From the NCBI RefSeq assembly GCF_003999195.1, contig NZ_RJVR01000258.1:1-64000 (forward strand): 64,000 nt of DNA, written 5' to 3'. The position numbers and the translations under genes are program-made. Within the stretch, counting starts at the first letter, position 1. Each line of letters starts with the position of its first letter. The notes under the pieces are model-generated. The model was not told where the DNA came from, searched no databases, and saw only the letters and a program-made list of their open reading frames with translations. Below, one piece after another: positions 1-7,017 of this stretch. Source of the stretch: Streptomyces soli. GTDB lineage: Bacteria > Actinomycetota > Actinomycetes > Streptomycetales > Streptomycetaceae.

Positions 1-20
1 GCGCGCTGGTCGTCGGTCAT
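1..20 (-). CDS. Possible start of a gene leaving the window (partial)
   Basis: An ATG on the minus strand at position 20 opens a frame reading M-T-D-D-Q-R before the window ends. A TATGCT box lies about 35 nt upstream on the same strand (near 50-55), so this may be the first codons of a divergent neighbour. There is no strong ribosome site and too little sequence to name a product. Confidence 0.3.
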
Positions 21-92
21 CGTCAAAGGCGGAGCGATTCGGTACACACCTCAGCATAACAAACTACTGACAGTCATTTGAGAGTCACTACA

Positions 93-1193
93 CTAGGGGA
101 CCGCCGGCGGCATCTGCCCGGCGATCCACCGCAGCGCGGTGGGCAGCATCGCCCGCCAGACACGGGTGTTGTGGCCGCCGCGCGTCAGCGTGAGCAGCCG
201 GCTCGCCTCCGGGTCGCGCAGCTCGCTGAGCAGCGCCCGCGCGGCGTAGACCGTGTTGCCGTCCTGTTCGCTGCCTGCCATGAGGAGGGCGATGCCGGGC
301 TGGCGCTTGGCGTCCCGCAGTTCGAGGTACGGATTGTTGGCGCGGGCCAGCGCCGGGTGACGGGTCACCAGCTGGGCGACCGGGGCGTTGTAGCCCGAAA
401 GGCTGACGGCGGCGTGCAGCGTGTGGGGGTGGTGGAGCACGAGGTTGACCGCGCAGTAGGCGCCGGCCGAGTAGCCCATCACGGCCCAGTGCGCGGCGTC
501 GGGGGCGACCCGGAAGTTCTGCTTCACCGCCTCCGGCACATCCACGCCGAGCCACGTCGAGGTGCGGCTGCCGTGCGGAAGGTCCGCGCACCCGGGGTCG
601 ACGTTGCCGAGGACGTTCATCTTCGGGGCCACGAGGATCATCGGCCGGACCTGGTGGGCCCGGATGAGCGCCGTCAGCTCCCGCTGCACCCCCATCGCCC
701 CGAACCATGCCCGTGGCGTCCCGGGATACCCCGGCAACAGCTCCACCACCGGGAACGCCGTCCGCCGGTACGCCGGTTCGTAGTATTGCGGCGGCAGCCA
801 CACATCGACCTCCCCGGTGATGTGCGAGCGCGGCCCCGTCACCGTGGTGCGCAACACCCCGTTCTGCAGGGGTGTGAACCGCACCCGCCGTACGTCGGCG
901 GCCACCGCGCCGCCCGCCACCTGCGGGCCTCTCCGTCCTGTCGCGAGGTGGACCTGGCCGTTGCCGCCGCCGAGCAGGTCCGTCCACGAGTCGTACAGCC
1001 CGTAGGTGTTGTTCACCCACACCAGAACCGTGAGCACCGCGGTCGCCTGACAGGCCATCGCCATGACCGCCCTGGCCACCACCCGCACCGGCAGCGGCCC
1101 CGGCACCCGGTTCCAGCCCACCACCAGCCCGGCCAGCGCGGCCACGACCAACCCGATCGTCATCCAGAAGAACGCCGTCCCCGTAAGACTCAT
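93..1193 (-). CDS. Membrane-anchored alpha/beta-hydrolase esterase (esterase D / antigen-85 type)
   Basis: The product is 366 aa. It has two or three hydrophobic helices in the first 60 residues (MSLTGTAFFWMTIGLVVAAL onwards), then an extracytoplasmic alpha/beta-hydrolase domain. Landmarks are an LLPGYPG oxyanion-type strand, the nucleophile elbow GYSAGAY and a late GGHNTRVW histidine motif, as in the esterase/mycolyltransferase-like family. The start at 1193 is preferred over an ATG 18 nt upstream because a GGAGAGG ribosome site precedes it by 6 nt. Known family members hydrolyse or transfer acyl esters at the cell surface; the substrate here is unknown. It is transcribed away from the 1352 gene, and the 158 bp between them hold both promoters. 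Confidence 0.8.
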   Translation of the reverse strand: MSLTGTAFFWMTIGLVVAALAGLVVGWNRVPGPLPVRVVARAVMAMACQATAVLTVLVWVNNTYGLYDSWTDLLGGGNGQVHLATGRRGPQVAGGAVAADVRRVRFTPLQNGVLRTTVTGPRSHITGEVDVWLPPQYYEPAYRRTAFPVVELLPGYPGTPRAWFGAMGVQRELTALIRAHQVRPMILVAPKMNVLGNVDPGCADLPHGSRTSTWLGVDVPEAVKQNFRVAPDAAHWAVMGYSAGAYCAVNLVLHHPHTLHAAVSLSGYNAPVAQLVTRHPALARANNPYLELRDAKRQPGIALLMAGSEQDGNTVYAARALLSELRDPEASRLLTLTRGGHNTRVWRAMLPTALRWIAGQMPPAVP

Positions 1194-1321
1194 GACACGC
1201 CTCTCCGGCATCCTGGCGTCCCGCCCCGTCCCGTTGCGTGTGCGCGGACACCCTTCGATCCAAGAGATGATGATTCCGCCCCCGGGGTTTCAGACAGAAC
1301 TCCCCTCACTCCTTCGGCGCG

Positions 1322-1344
1322 TTGTCAGTGGCCGGTGCGATGAT
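1322..1344 (+). promoter_or_regulatory. DNA-damage (RecA-NDp / PafBC-type) promoter motif
   Basis: TTGTCAGTGGC lies at 1322-1332, then 6 nt, then GATGAT at 1339-1344. The first half matches the LexA-independent DNA-damage promoter core known from actinomycetes exactly. The -10 half matches at the A2 and T6 positions only. A GTG start lies 7 nt after the -10, which would make a leaderless transcript. Confidence 0.55.
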
Positions 1345-1351
1345 CTGTCGC

Positions 1352-1810
1352 GTGGGTGTTCTCTACGGCTATTACGCCGCCGCCGATGACCGCGACGCCG
1401 TCAGAGCAGTCGTCCGGGCCGATGACCAGCCCGTCGGGACGGGCTTCGACCAGTTCGTGATCAAGGGCATCGACCCGGCAGTCGAGTTGCTGCCCGCCGA
1501 AGCACTGATCACCGGCCGGGACCATGACGAGGTCACCGCGGATCCGCGGCGTTGCGCGCTCATCGGGATGGTCGGCGACGGCGAAGTGGTGGCGGTGTCG
1601 CTCACCGACACCTTCCGGGACGAGTTGGCCGGCTTCGACAGGACCATGCTGAATGATGTCGCGGTCGGGTGGGCCCGTTCTCCCCAGGCCTTCTACGGGA
1701 CGCCGGACCCGGATCCGTACATCCTGGCGGACTTCCTGACCGACCTGGCCGGTCTCGCAACCCGCGCCCGCACCGAAGGTCACCGGCTGTACTGCTGGAT
1801 CTGCCCCTGA
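1352..1810 (+). CDS. Conserved small actinobacterial protein, unknown function
   Basis: The product is about 152 aa, starting MGVLYGYYAAADDRDAVRAV. It resembles small Streptomyces proteins that begin M-G-V-L-x-x-Y and have no assigned role. It is acidic, with no membrane segment or signal peptide. TTG 1322 and ATG 1340 are also in frame, but the GTG at 1352 matches the family's usual N-terminus and lies 7 nt after a -10-like box, so a leaderless start is proposed. The promoter motif suggests induction by DNA damage (inference). A conserved C-terminal stretch (FYGTPDPDPYILADFL) is visible, but no catalytic motif was recognised. Confidence 0.6.
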   Translation: MGVLYGYYAAADDRDAVRAVVRADDQPVGTGFDQFVIKGIDPAVELLPAEALITGRDHDEVTADPRRCALIGMVGDGEVVAVSLTDTFRDELAGFDRTMLNDVAVGWARSPQAFYGTPDPDPYILADFLTDLAGLATRARTEGHRLYCWICP

Positions 1811-1840
1811 CGGGCCAACTCGGTCCGGGGCCGGTGCGCG

Positions 1841-2434
1841 TCAGGTCAGGGTGTCGAGCCAGCGGGTGAGGCGGGCTCCCTCGCGGGTCATGATCTCCGG
1901 GTCGCGCAGGGCGTTGGAGAGCAGGGACATGCCCTGGTAGGCGCCGACGAGTGTCAGGGCGAGTCCTTCGGGGTCGGCCAGGCCCATCCGGCGGTACTGC
2001 TGTTCCACCCAGGCCAGCAGCCGGCGGATGACATGGCCAACCGCGGGGTCGAGGCCGCCGTCGGTTCGCTTGCCGAGTTCGACGGCGAGGGTGCCTGCGG
2101 GGCAGCCGTAGCGGGCCGCGGTGTCGCGCTGGCCGACCCACGCCTCCACGAGGCCCTTGAGGCGTTCGCGCGGGTCGGGGAGCTGGTCGAGCCGGTCAGT
2201 GAGGGCCTTCAGGTGGGTGGTGTGCTCGGAGAGGGCGGCCTCGACCAGCTCGTCCTTGGTCTTGAAGTAGTAGTACACGTTGCCCACCGGGACATCGGCG
2301 GCGCGGGCGATGTCGGCGATGGTCGTGCGCTCCACGCCCTGCTCGTACAGGACCTGGGCCGCGGCGGCCATCAGCCGCTCCCGCTTACCGGCGGCCCTTC
2401 CCGTACGGGCGGGGGAATCCGTTGAGTTAGTCAC
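1841..2434 (-). CDS. TetR/AcrR family repressor
   Basis: The product is 197 aa. The N-terminal helix-turn-helix is typical of TetR (residues about 15-60, TTIADIARAADVPVGNVYYYF), followed by a helical ligand-binding domain. A TTG at 2452 is in frame, but GTG 2434 is preferred: a TATAGT -10 box on the minus strand (2447-2442) lies 7 nt upstream, suggesting a leaderless mRNA. The promoter sits inside an inverted repeat (2424-2445), and a second copy (2488-2509) precedes the divergent NmrA-type gene. The regulator therefore probably represses both itself and that oxidoreductase. The inducer is unknown. Confidence 0.88.
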   Translation of the reverse strand: MTNSTDSPARTGRAAGKRERLMAAAAQVLYEQGVERTTIADIARAADVPVGNVYYYFKTKDELVEAALSEHTTHLKALTDRLDQLPDPRERLKGLVEAWVGQRDTAARYGCPAGTLAVELGKRTDGGLDPAVGHVIRRLLAWVEQQYRRMGLADPEGLALTLVGAYQGMSLLSNALRDPEIMTREGARLTRWLDTLT

Positions 2435-2445
2435 CCGACTAACTA
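2424..2445. promoter_or_regulatory. TetR operator, copy 1
   Basis: GAGTTAGT, 6 nt, ACTAACTA: an inverted repeat with 7 of 8 arm positions paired. It overlaps the -10 box and first codons of the minus-strand TetR gene, so bound protein would block its own transcription. Confidence 0.8.
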
Positions 2446-2487
2446 TAGACAACCGGCGACCAGTCCGTGCTAGCGTCTGATTCAGAG

Positions 2488-2509
2488 GAGTTAGTCAGCC
2501 AACTAACTC
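2488..2509. promoter_or_regulatory. TetR operator, copy 2
   Basis: GAGTTAGT, 6 nt, ACTAACTC: a perfect 8-bp inverted repeat with the same arms and spacer length as copy 1, centred 64 bp away. It lies 24 bp before the ATG of the NAD(P)-binding protein and just downstream of a possible TAGCGT -10 box at 2471-2476. Confidence 0.82.
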
Positions 2510-2533
2510 ATTTCTCGGAGTGGGGAGATCGAC

Positions 2534-3355
2534 ATGATCGTGGTGACGGGTGCGACCGGGAACGTCGGGCGGGCGCTGGTGCGGATGCTCGCCGAGGCTC
2601 AGGTGCCGGCGACGGCCGTGGCCCGGCACATCACCGAGGCCGACGTGCCGCCAGGGGTGCGGGCGGTGGCCGCCGACCTGGCCGATCCGGGCGGTCTGCG
2701 GGGCGCTTTCGCGGCGGCGGAGGCGCTGTTCCTGCTGGTGGCGGGCGAGGACCCGAACGGCATCCTGGACGTGGCGAGGACCGCCGGGATCCGCAAGGTG
2801 GTGCTGCTGTCCTCGCAGGGCGCCGGGACCCGCCCGGAGGCGTACCGGCACCCGGGCCAGTTCGAGGCGGCCGTGCGGGGGTCCGGGCTGGGCTGGACGA
2901 TCCTGCGGTCGGGCGGGATCGCCACCAACGCCTTCGCCTGGGCCGAGTCGATCCGCACGGGACGGGAGGCCGCAGCGCCGTTCGGCGACGTCGGCCTGCC
3001 CTTCATCGACCCCGATGATGTGGCCGCGGTCGCCGCCGCCGTCCTGCGCAAGGACGCTCACCTGGGCGCCACCTACACCCTGACCGGCCCCGCACCGACC
3101 ACCCCGCGCGAGCGGGCCACGGCGATCGCGGCGGCGCTGGGCGAATCGGTGCGCTTCACCGAACAGTCCCGCGAGGAGGCCCACAAACTGATGGCGCAGT
3201 TCATGCCGCTGCCCGTGGTCGAGGGCACCCTCGCCATCCTGGGCGAACCGACCGAGGACGAACAGCAGGTCAGCCCCGACGTCGAACACGTCCTGGGCCG
3301 GGCGCCCGGCAGCTTCGCCGCCTGGGCGGAGCGCAACGTCGGGGCCTTCCGCTGA
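2534..3355 (+). CDS. NmrA-like NAD(P)-binding oxidoreductase
   Basis: The product is 273 aa with a Rossmann fold. The dinucleotide-binding motif GATGNVGR is at residues 6-13, followed by the strand LFLLVAGED and the VVLLSSQGAG segment typical of atypical short-chain dehydrogenases of the NmrA/QOR2 type. The Y-x-x-x-K catalytic pair of classical SDRs is absent, so the protein may be a redox sensor or quinone reductase rather than an alcohol dehydrogenase. The ribosome site GGGGAG precedes the ATG. It is the likely regulated target of the divergent TetR gene, since it carries an identical operator. The stop overlaps a CTG that opens a decayed downstream gene. Confidence 0.87.
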   Translation: MIVVTGATGNVGRALVRMLAEAQVPATAVARHITEADVPPGVRAVAADLADPGGLRGAFAAAEALFLLVAGEDPNGILDVARTAGIRKVVLLSSQGAGTRPEAYRHPGQFEAAVRGSGLGWTILRSGGIATNAFAWAESIRTGREAAAPFGDVGLPFIDPDDVAAVAAAVLRKDAHLGATYTLTGPAPTTPRERATAIAAALGESVRFTEQSREEAHKLMAQFMPLPVVEGTLAILGEPTEDEQQVSPDVEHVLGRAPGSFAAWAERNVGAFR

Positions 3356-3510
3356 GCACGCCGGTCGAGGACTTCCTCGCCGAGCCGCACGTGGCCACCC
3401 TGACCACCTCGCGTCCCGACGGCTCGCCACACGTCGTCGTGGTGCGCTTCACCTGGGACGCCCAGGCGGGGCTGGCCCGTGCGGACAGGCTCGGCCTTCG
3501 CCTCCCGTAA
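3352..3510 (+). pseudogene. N-terminal remnant of a PPOX/F420 split-barrel oxidoreductase
   Basis: A frame beginning at CTG 3352, overlapping the previous stop as CTGA, reads S-T-P-V-E-D-F-L-A-E-P-H-V-A-T-L-T-T, then R-P-D-G-S-P-H-V-V-V-V. This is the opening strand pair of pyridoxamine-5'-phosphate-oxidase-like or F420-dependent proteins. It diverges and stops after 52 codons, against roughly 130-150 for the family. The overlap suggests it was once coupled to the upstream gene with an ATG now mutated to CTG. It is almost certainly non-functional. Confidence 0.65.
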
Positions 3511-3684
3511 CTGCCGCCCGCGGGCCGGAGGCCAGGGCCATCCGGAAGCATGAACGGCGCGACCATACGCCCCCACCGGATGCGGCCCGCCCCGCCGTCG
3601 AATCCCACGACGTGAGGAACTTCCAGCTGGTGGAACCCCGTGCCCCACCATTCCCTCTTGTAAGGCGAACAGGAGGAATTCGGC
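3511..3684. other. Gap with no convincing gene
   Basis: These 174 bp between the PPOX remnant and the PIG-V-type gene contain no convincing gene. The last part holds an AGGAGG ribosome site (about 3670) for the downstream ATG. Frames crossing it on the minus strand have no recognisable domains. Confidence 0.5.
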
Positions 3685-4899
3685 ATGGACGACAGCCCCC
3701 AGGGGGTCATCGGCACAGCCACGCGGCAGCTCGTGTCGCCGCCGCAGCCCGCCGCGCCGCCCCGGGTGTGGTGGTGGCGTGCCGAGCTGAGGCGGGCAGC
3801 GCCCGCGCTGGCGTTGTTCGCCGCCGTGCGGCTGACGGGGGTGGTCATGGTGGCCATCTGGTCGCTGCACCTCCACCGGCATCCGCGTAACGTGCTCGGC
3901 CTGGAATGGGACGGCGGGTGGTACTGGCACATCGCCCGGTACGGCTACGGCACGATCGTCCACACCCCGGGCAGCAGCCGCGTCTACAACGACCTGGCCT
4001 TCTTTCCTCTTTACCCGGGGCTGGTGCGCACCGTGAGCACGGTGCTGCCGATCGGCCCGGTCAACGCGGCGCTCGTCGTCTCGTGGGTCGCCGCCGCCTT
4101 GGCCGCCTGGGGTGTGTACGCGATCGGCGAGCTGCTGCACGGACGACGGGTCGGCATCGCGCTCGTGGCACTGTGGGCGCTGCTGCCGCACGCCGTCGTC
4201 CTGACGATGGCGTACACCGAGTCCCTGATGACGGCCTTCGCCGCCTGGGCGCTCTACGCCGCTCTGACCCACCGCTGGCTGACCGCCGGGACCCTGGCCG
4301 CGCTGGCCGGGCTGTGCCGCCCCAACGGCGTCGCGGCGGGGGCCGCCGTCTCCGCGGCCGCCGCCGCCTACCTCTGGCAGCGCCATCGCGTCGGCGAGCC
4401 CACCGTCCCGCGCGCCTGGGGGGCAGTTCTACTCGCCCCCGCCGGGTGGGTCGGCTATGTCGCCTGGGTGGGATTCAAGACGCACAGCCCCGCCGGCTAC
4501 TTCCAGGTGCAGAGCCGATGGGGCTCGAAGTTCGACTTCGGCCACTACACCCTTTTCATGCTCAAGCACCTGATCACCGGCCACGACACCCTGGTCGTCT
4601 ATCTGACCGCCGGAATCGCCATGGGCTCCGTCCTGCTGTTTCTCCTGGGCATCCTGGACCGGCAGCCGGTGGCGCTCATCGTGTACTCCGCGTTCCTCAT
4701 CACGATGGCCCTCGGCGGCGCCCACTTCTTCACGAGCAGACCGCGGCTCCTGCTGCCCGCCTTCCCTCTCCTGCTCCCACTCGCCCTCGCCCTGGCCCGC
4801 GCCCGCCCGCGCACCGTCGCCGTCCTGCTCACCGGCCTGGCCGGGTTCTCCTTCTTCTACGGCACCTACCTGCTGACCGTTTCCCGGCACCCCCTGTGA
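3685..4899 (+). CDS. Integral membrane mannosyltransferase-like protein (PIG-V / GT-C fold)
   Basis: The product is 404 aa with about 9-10 membrane helices. PIG-V signatures are present: LEWDGGWYWHIARYGY in the first extracytoplasmic loop (the acidic catalytic position of GT-C enzymes), FFPLYPGLVR, and MAYTESLM. Members transfer mannose from polyprenyl-phosphate mannose to lipid-linked acceptors outside the membrane. The acceptor here is not deducible. The AGGAGG ribosome site is well placed. The N-terminal 35 residues are proline-rich and cytoplasmic. It is separate from the next plus-strand GT-C-like gene by a small convergent gene. Confidence 0.82.
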   Translation: MDDSPQGVIGTATRQLVSPPQPAAPPRVWWWRAELRRAAPALALFAAVRLTGVVMVAIWSLHLHRHPRNVLGLEWDGGWYWHIARYGYGTIVHTPGSSRVYNDLAFFPLYPGLVRTVSTVLPIGPVNAALVVSWVAAALAAWGVYAIGELLHGRRVGIALVALWALLPHAVVLTMAYTESLMTAFAAWALYAALTHRWLTAGTLAALAGLCRPNGVAAGAAVSAAAAAYLWQRHRVGEPTVPRAWGAVLLAPAGWVGYVAWVGFKTHSPAGYFQVQSRWGSKFDFGHYTLFMLKHLITGHDTLVVYLTAGIAMGSVLLFLLGILDRQPVALIVYSAFLITMALGGAHFFTSRPRLLLPAFPLLLPLALALARARPRTVAVLLTGLAGFSFFYGTYLLTVSRHPL

Positions 4900-4942
4900 C
4901 GGCTTGTAGCTCCCTGCGCCCTGGATCCTGAAGCGGGTCCGG

Positions 4943-5152
4943 CTACCAGGCGTCCGGGCCGCCGCCGCGCCATTCGATGAGCTCGGGGTCGGTGAGGGTC
5001 GAGTCGTCGGCTTCGAGTCCGGCGCGGCGGAGGAACTCCACCAGGTCGGCGACGCCTCGCGCGGTACCGACACGCTCGCCCCGTACGGCCACCCGGCGGT
5101 GTCCGTTGAGCGCCGGATACACGATCACGGGCGGGGGCGCGTCGGGGTTCAT
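4943..5152 (-). CDS. Conserved 69-aa Streptomyces protein
   Basis: The product is a small soluble protein starting MNPDAPPPVIVYP and ending IEWRGGGPDAW. The ending W-R-G-G-G-P and the V-x-D-L-V-E-F-L-R-R-A-G-L segment recall a small family widespread in Streptomyces, with no known function. An upstream in-frame ATG at 5338 would add 62 arginine-rich residues that look non-coding and would overlap the divergent gene at 5299, so the ATG at 5152 is chosen. No motif suggesting catalysis is present. Confidence 0.75.
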   Translation of the reverse strand: MNPDAPPPVIVYPALNGHRRVAVRGERVGTARGVADLVEFLRRAGLEADDSTLTDPELIEWRGGGPDAW

Positions 5153-5298
5153 GGGGCCAGCCTTGCGGGCCGTCGGCGATGCCGCAATGGCAGGGGTCCA
5201 CCGGATGCCGCGCGCGAGTGGCCGGGGGTGGCGGGCGCTGCGAGCGTTTGGGGGGGTGCCGGGTCGCCGGCGCCGGTGCGCGGTGAGGAGGGGCCAGG

Positions 5299-6789
5299 GT
5301 GTCCGATCACCTATTCGACCGAACGAGGCCCGCCGCACCGCGCACCCGGGCGGCGGGCGAGCGGGTGCCGCGTGCCCTGCCCTGGCTCGCCGGGGTGAGC
5401 GTGGCCTACATCCTGGTCCAGCTCGCGCTGGTGGTGCCGGGGTCGGGGCTGGGCTGGGACGAGACGGTGTACACGAGCCAGGTCAGCGGTTCGGTCCCGG
5501 CGGCCTTCTTCAGCGCGCCGCGTGCCCGGGGCATCACGTTCCTGGCCGCGCCGGTGGCCGAGCTGACAGGATCGACGCTTGCCCTGCGCGTGTGGATGGC
5601 GCTGCTGTCCGGGGTGGGGCTGTTCGTCGCGCTGTGGGTGTGGCGGAAGCTGCTGCCGGTACGGGTGCTGGCGCTGGCCGGGGGGCTGTTCGTGGGGCTG
5701 TGGATCACCCTCTACTACGGGCCGCAGGTGATGCCCAATCTGTGGGACGCGTACGGCGTGCTGGTGGCCGTCGGCTGCTTCCTGCGGGCGGTGCGGGACC
5801 GGGCCGACCGAGCTGCCGTGGTGGGCCTGGCGGCGGGGGTCGCGGTGGCCGGGCTGATGCGGCCGCCGGACGCGGCGTGGCTGGCGATGCCGCTGGTGGG
5901 TGCCGCGCTGTTGGTCCGGGAGTGGCGGCGGCCCGCGCTGCTGGCCGTGGTGGCGGTGGGCTTGGTGCTGGGGTGCGGGGAGTGGGTCGTCGAGGCGTTC
6001 GTACGGTATGGGGGGCTGGCGGAGCGGCTGCGGCTGGGTAGCGACATCCAGGGCGGCATGGGCCGGCACTTCGCCGTGGACGATCAGATCCGGGCGCTGG
6101 ACGGGCGGGCGCTGTGCCGCCCGTGCGACATTCCGTGGCGGCACCGGATCACGTCCGTATGGTTCTTCGCCCTGCCGGTGGTTGCGGTGGCCGGCGTGGT
6201 GGCGGCGCAGCGGGCCGGGCGCCGGGCCACGGCGCTGCTGCCGCTGGTGGTGGCGGCGTTCCTGGCGGTGCCGTACCTGTTCCTCATCGACTACGCGGCG
6301 CCGCGGTTCCTGCTGCCCGCGTACGCCCTGCTGGCGCTGCCGGTGGCGGACTGCCTGTGGTGGGTCGTCACCGGTCCCGGCGGCCGGCTGCGACTGGTGG
6401 CGGCGACGCTCGTCGCGGTCGCCCTGTGCGGGCACCTGGCCGTCCAGTTCCGCGTGCTGACGCACATCGTCCACAACAACCGGGTGCAGCGCGCCGCGAA
6501 CGACTCCATCGCCGACCGCCTACGGGAGGCCGGGGTGCGGCCGCCCTGCATGATCACTGGTGACTCATCGGTCCTGATCGCCTTCTACGCCGGCTGCGCC
6601 TCCCGGGCGATGGGTGGCGCCGACGCCAGCATCACTCCGGCGGGCGTCCGGGCCGTGGCCGGTGACAAGCCGGTGGCCATCCTGCTGAGGGAGGGCCAGC
6701 AGCCTCCTGCCTTCGCCCGTCAGTGGCGGGTTGTGCAGCTGCGTGACGGCGTTTCGTTCCGGGGCTACCGCGCCTACGTCTCGACCTAG
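5299..6789 (+). CDS. GT-C-like integral membrane protein (putative glycosyltransferase)
   Basis: The product is 496 aa with about 10-11 membrane helices and a soluble C-terminal domain of about 110 residues. Just after the first helix the loop GLGWDETVYTSQVSG carries adjacent D-E, the usual position of the catalytic acid in GT-C glycosyltransferases. The GTG start has a GAGGAGG ribosome site. The C-terminal part (PPCMITGDSSVLIAFYAGC) resembles the extracytoplasmic domain of dolichyl-phosphate-mannose-type transferases. Substrate unknown. Its stop codon touches the left arm of a 228-bp inverted-repeat element. Confidence 0.72.
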   Translation: MSDHLFDRTRPAAPRTRAAGERVPRALPWLAGVSVAYILVQLALVVPGSGLGWDETVYTSQVSGSVPAAFFSAPRARGITFLAAPVAELTGSTLALRVWMALLSGVGLFVALWVWRKLLPVRVLALAGGLFVGLWITLYYGPQVMPNLWDAYGVLVAVGCFLRAVRDRADRAAVVGLAAGVAVAGLMRPPDAAWLAMPLVGAALLVREWRRPALLAVVAVGLVLGCGEWVVEAFVRYGGLAERLRLGSDIQGGMGRHFAVDDQIRALDGRALCRPCDIPWRHRITSVWFFALPVVAVAGVVAAQRAGRRATALLPLVVAAFLAVPYLFLIDYAAPRFLLPAYALLALPVADCLWWVVTGPGGRLRLVAATLVAVALCGHLAVQFRVLTHIVHNNRVQRAANDSIADRLREAGVRPPCMITGDSSVLIAFYAGCASRAMGGADASITPAGVRAVAGDKPVAILLREGQQPPAFARQWRVVQLRDGVSFRGYRAYVST

Positions 6790-7016
6790 CCAGTGGCTCG
6801 TGGCGCAACCTGGACCGGCTCGCGACGTGCCCCCAGGCACCGCACCTCGCTGCGTTGTCGCATCACCCGAGTACACCCAGTACGAGAGCGATCTCCCCCA
6901 GCCTTCGGCCGGTGGGGGTCCCCCCGGCCGAAGGCTGGGGGACCCCCACCGCCTTGCGATGCACGGCACCAGACGCCGCTCGTTACCCGGCCAAGGTTGC
7001 GCGACGAGCCACTGGC
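6789..7016. repeat. 228-bp inverted-repeat element filling a convergent intergenic gap
   Basis: The outer arms are 26 bp, at 6789-6813 on the left and 6991-7016 on the right, and match at about 24 positions. The left arm reads GCCAGTGGCTCGTGGCGCAA. The centre is itself palindromic (6895-6941). The element exactly spans the gap between the stop codons of two convergent genes. Its inner 133 bp (6848-6980) recurs at 56245-56378 with about 85 % identity by eye, so it is a dispersed, MITE-like or terminator-like repeat. Confidence 0.75.
6895..6941. terminator. Bidirectional hairpin within the repeat element
   Basis: CCCCCAGCCTTCGGCCGG at 6895-6912 pairs perfectly with 6924-6941 around an 11-nt loop. 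An alternative hairpin pairs GGTGGGGGTCCCC (6911-6923) with 6938-6950. It lies between convergent genes, so a role in two-way transcription termination is likely. There is no U tract, as is common in Streptomyces. Confidence 0.6.
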
Positions 7017-7017
7017 C

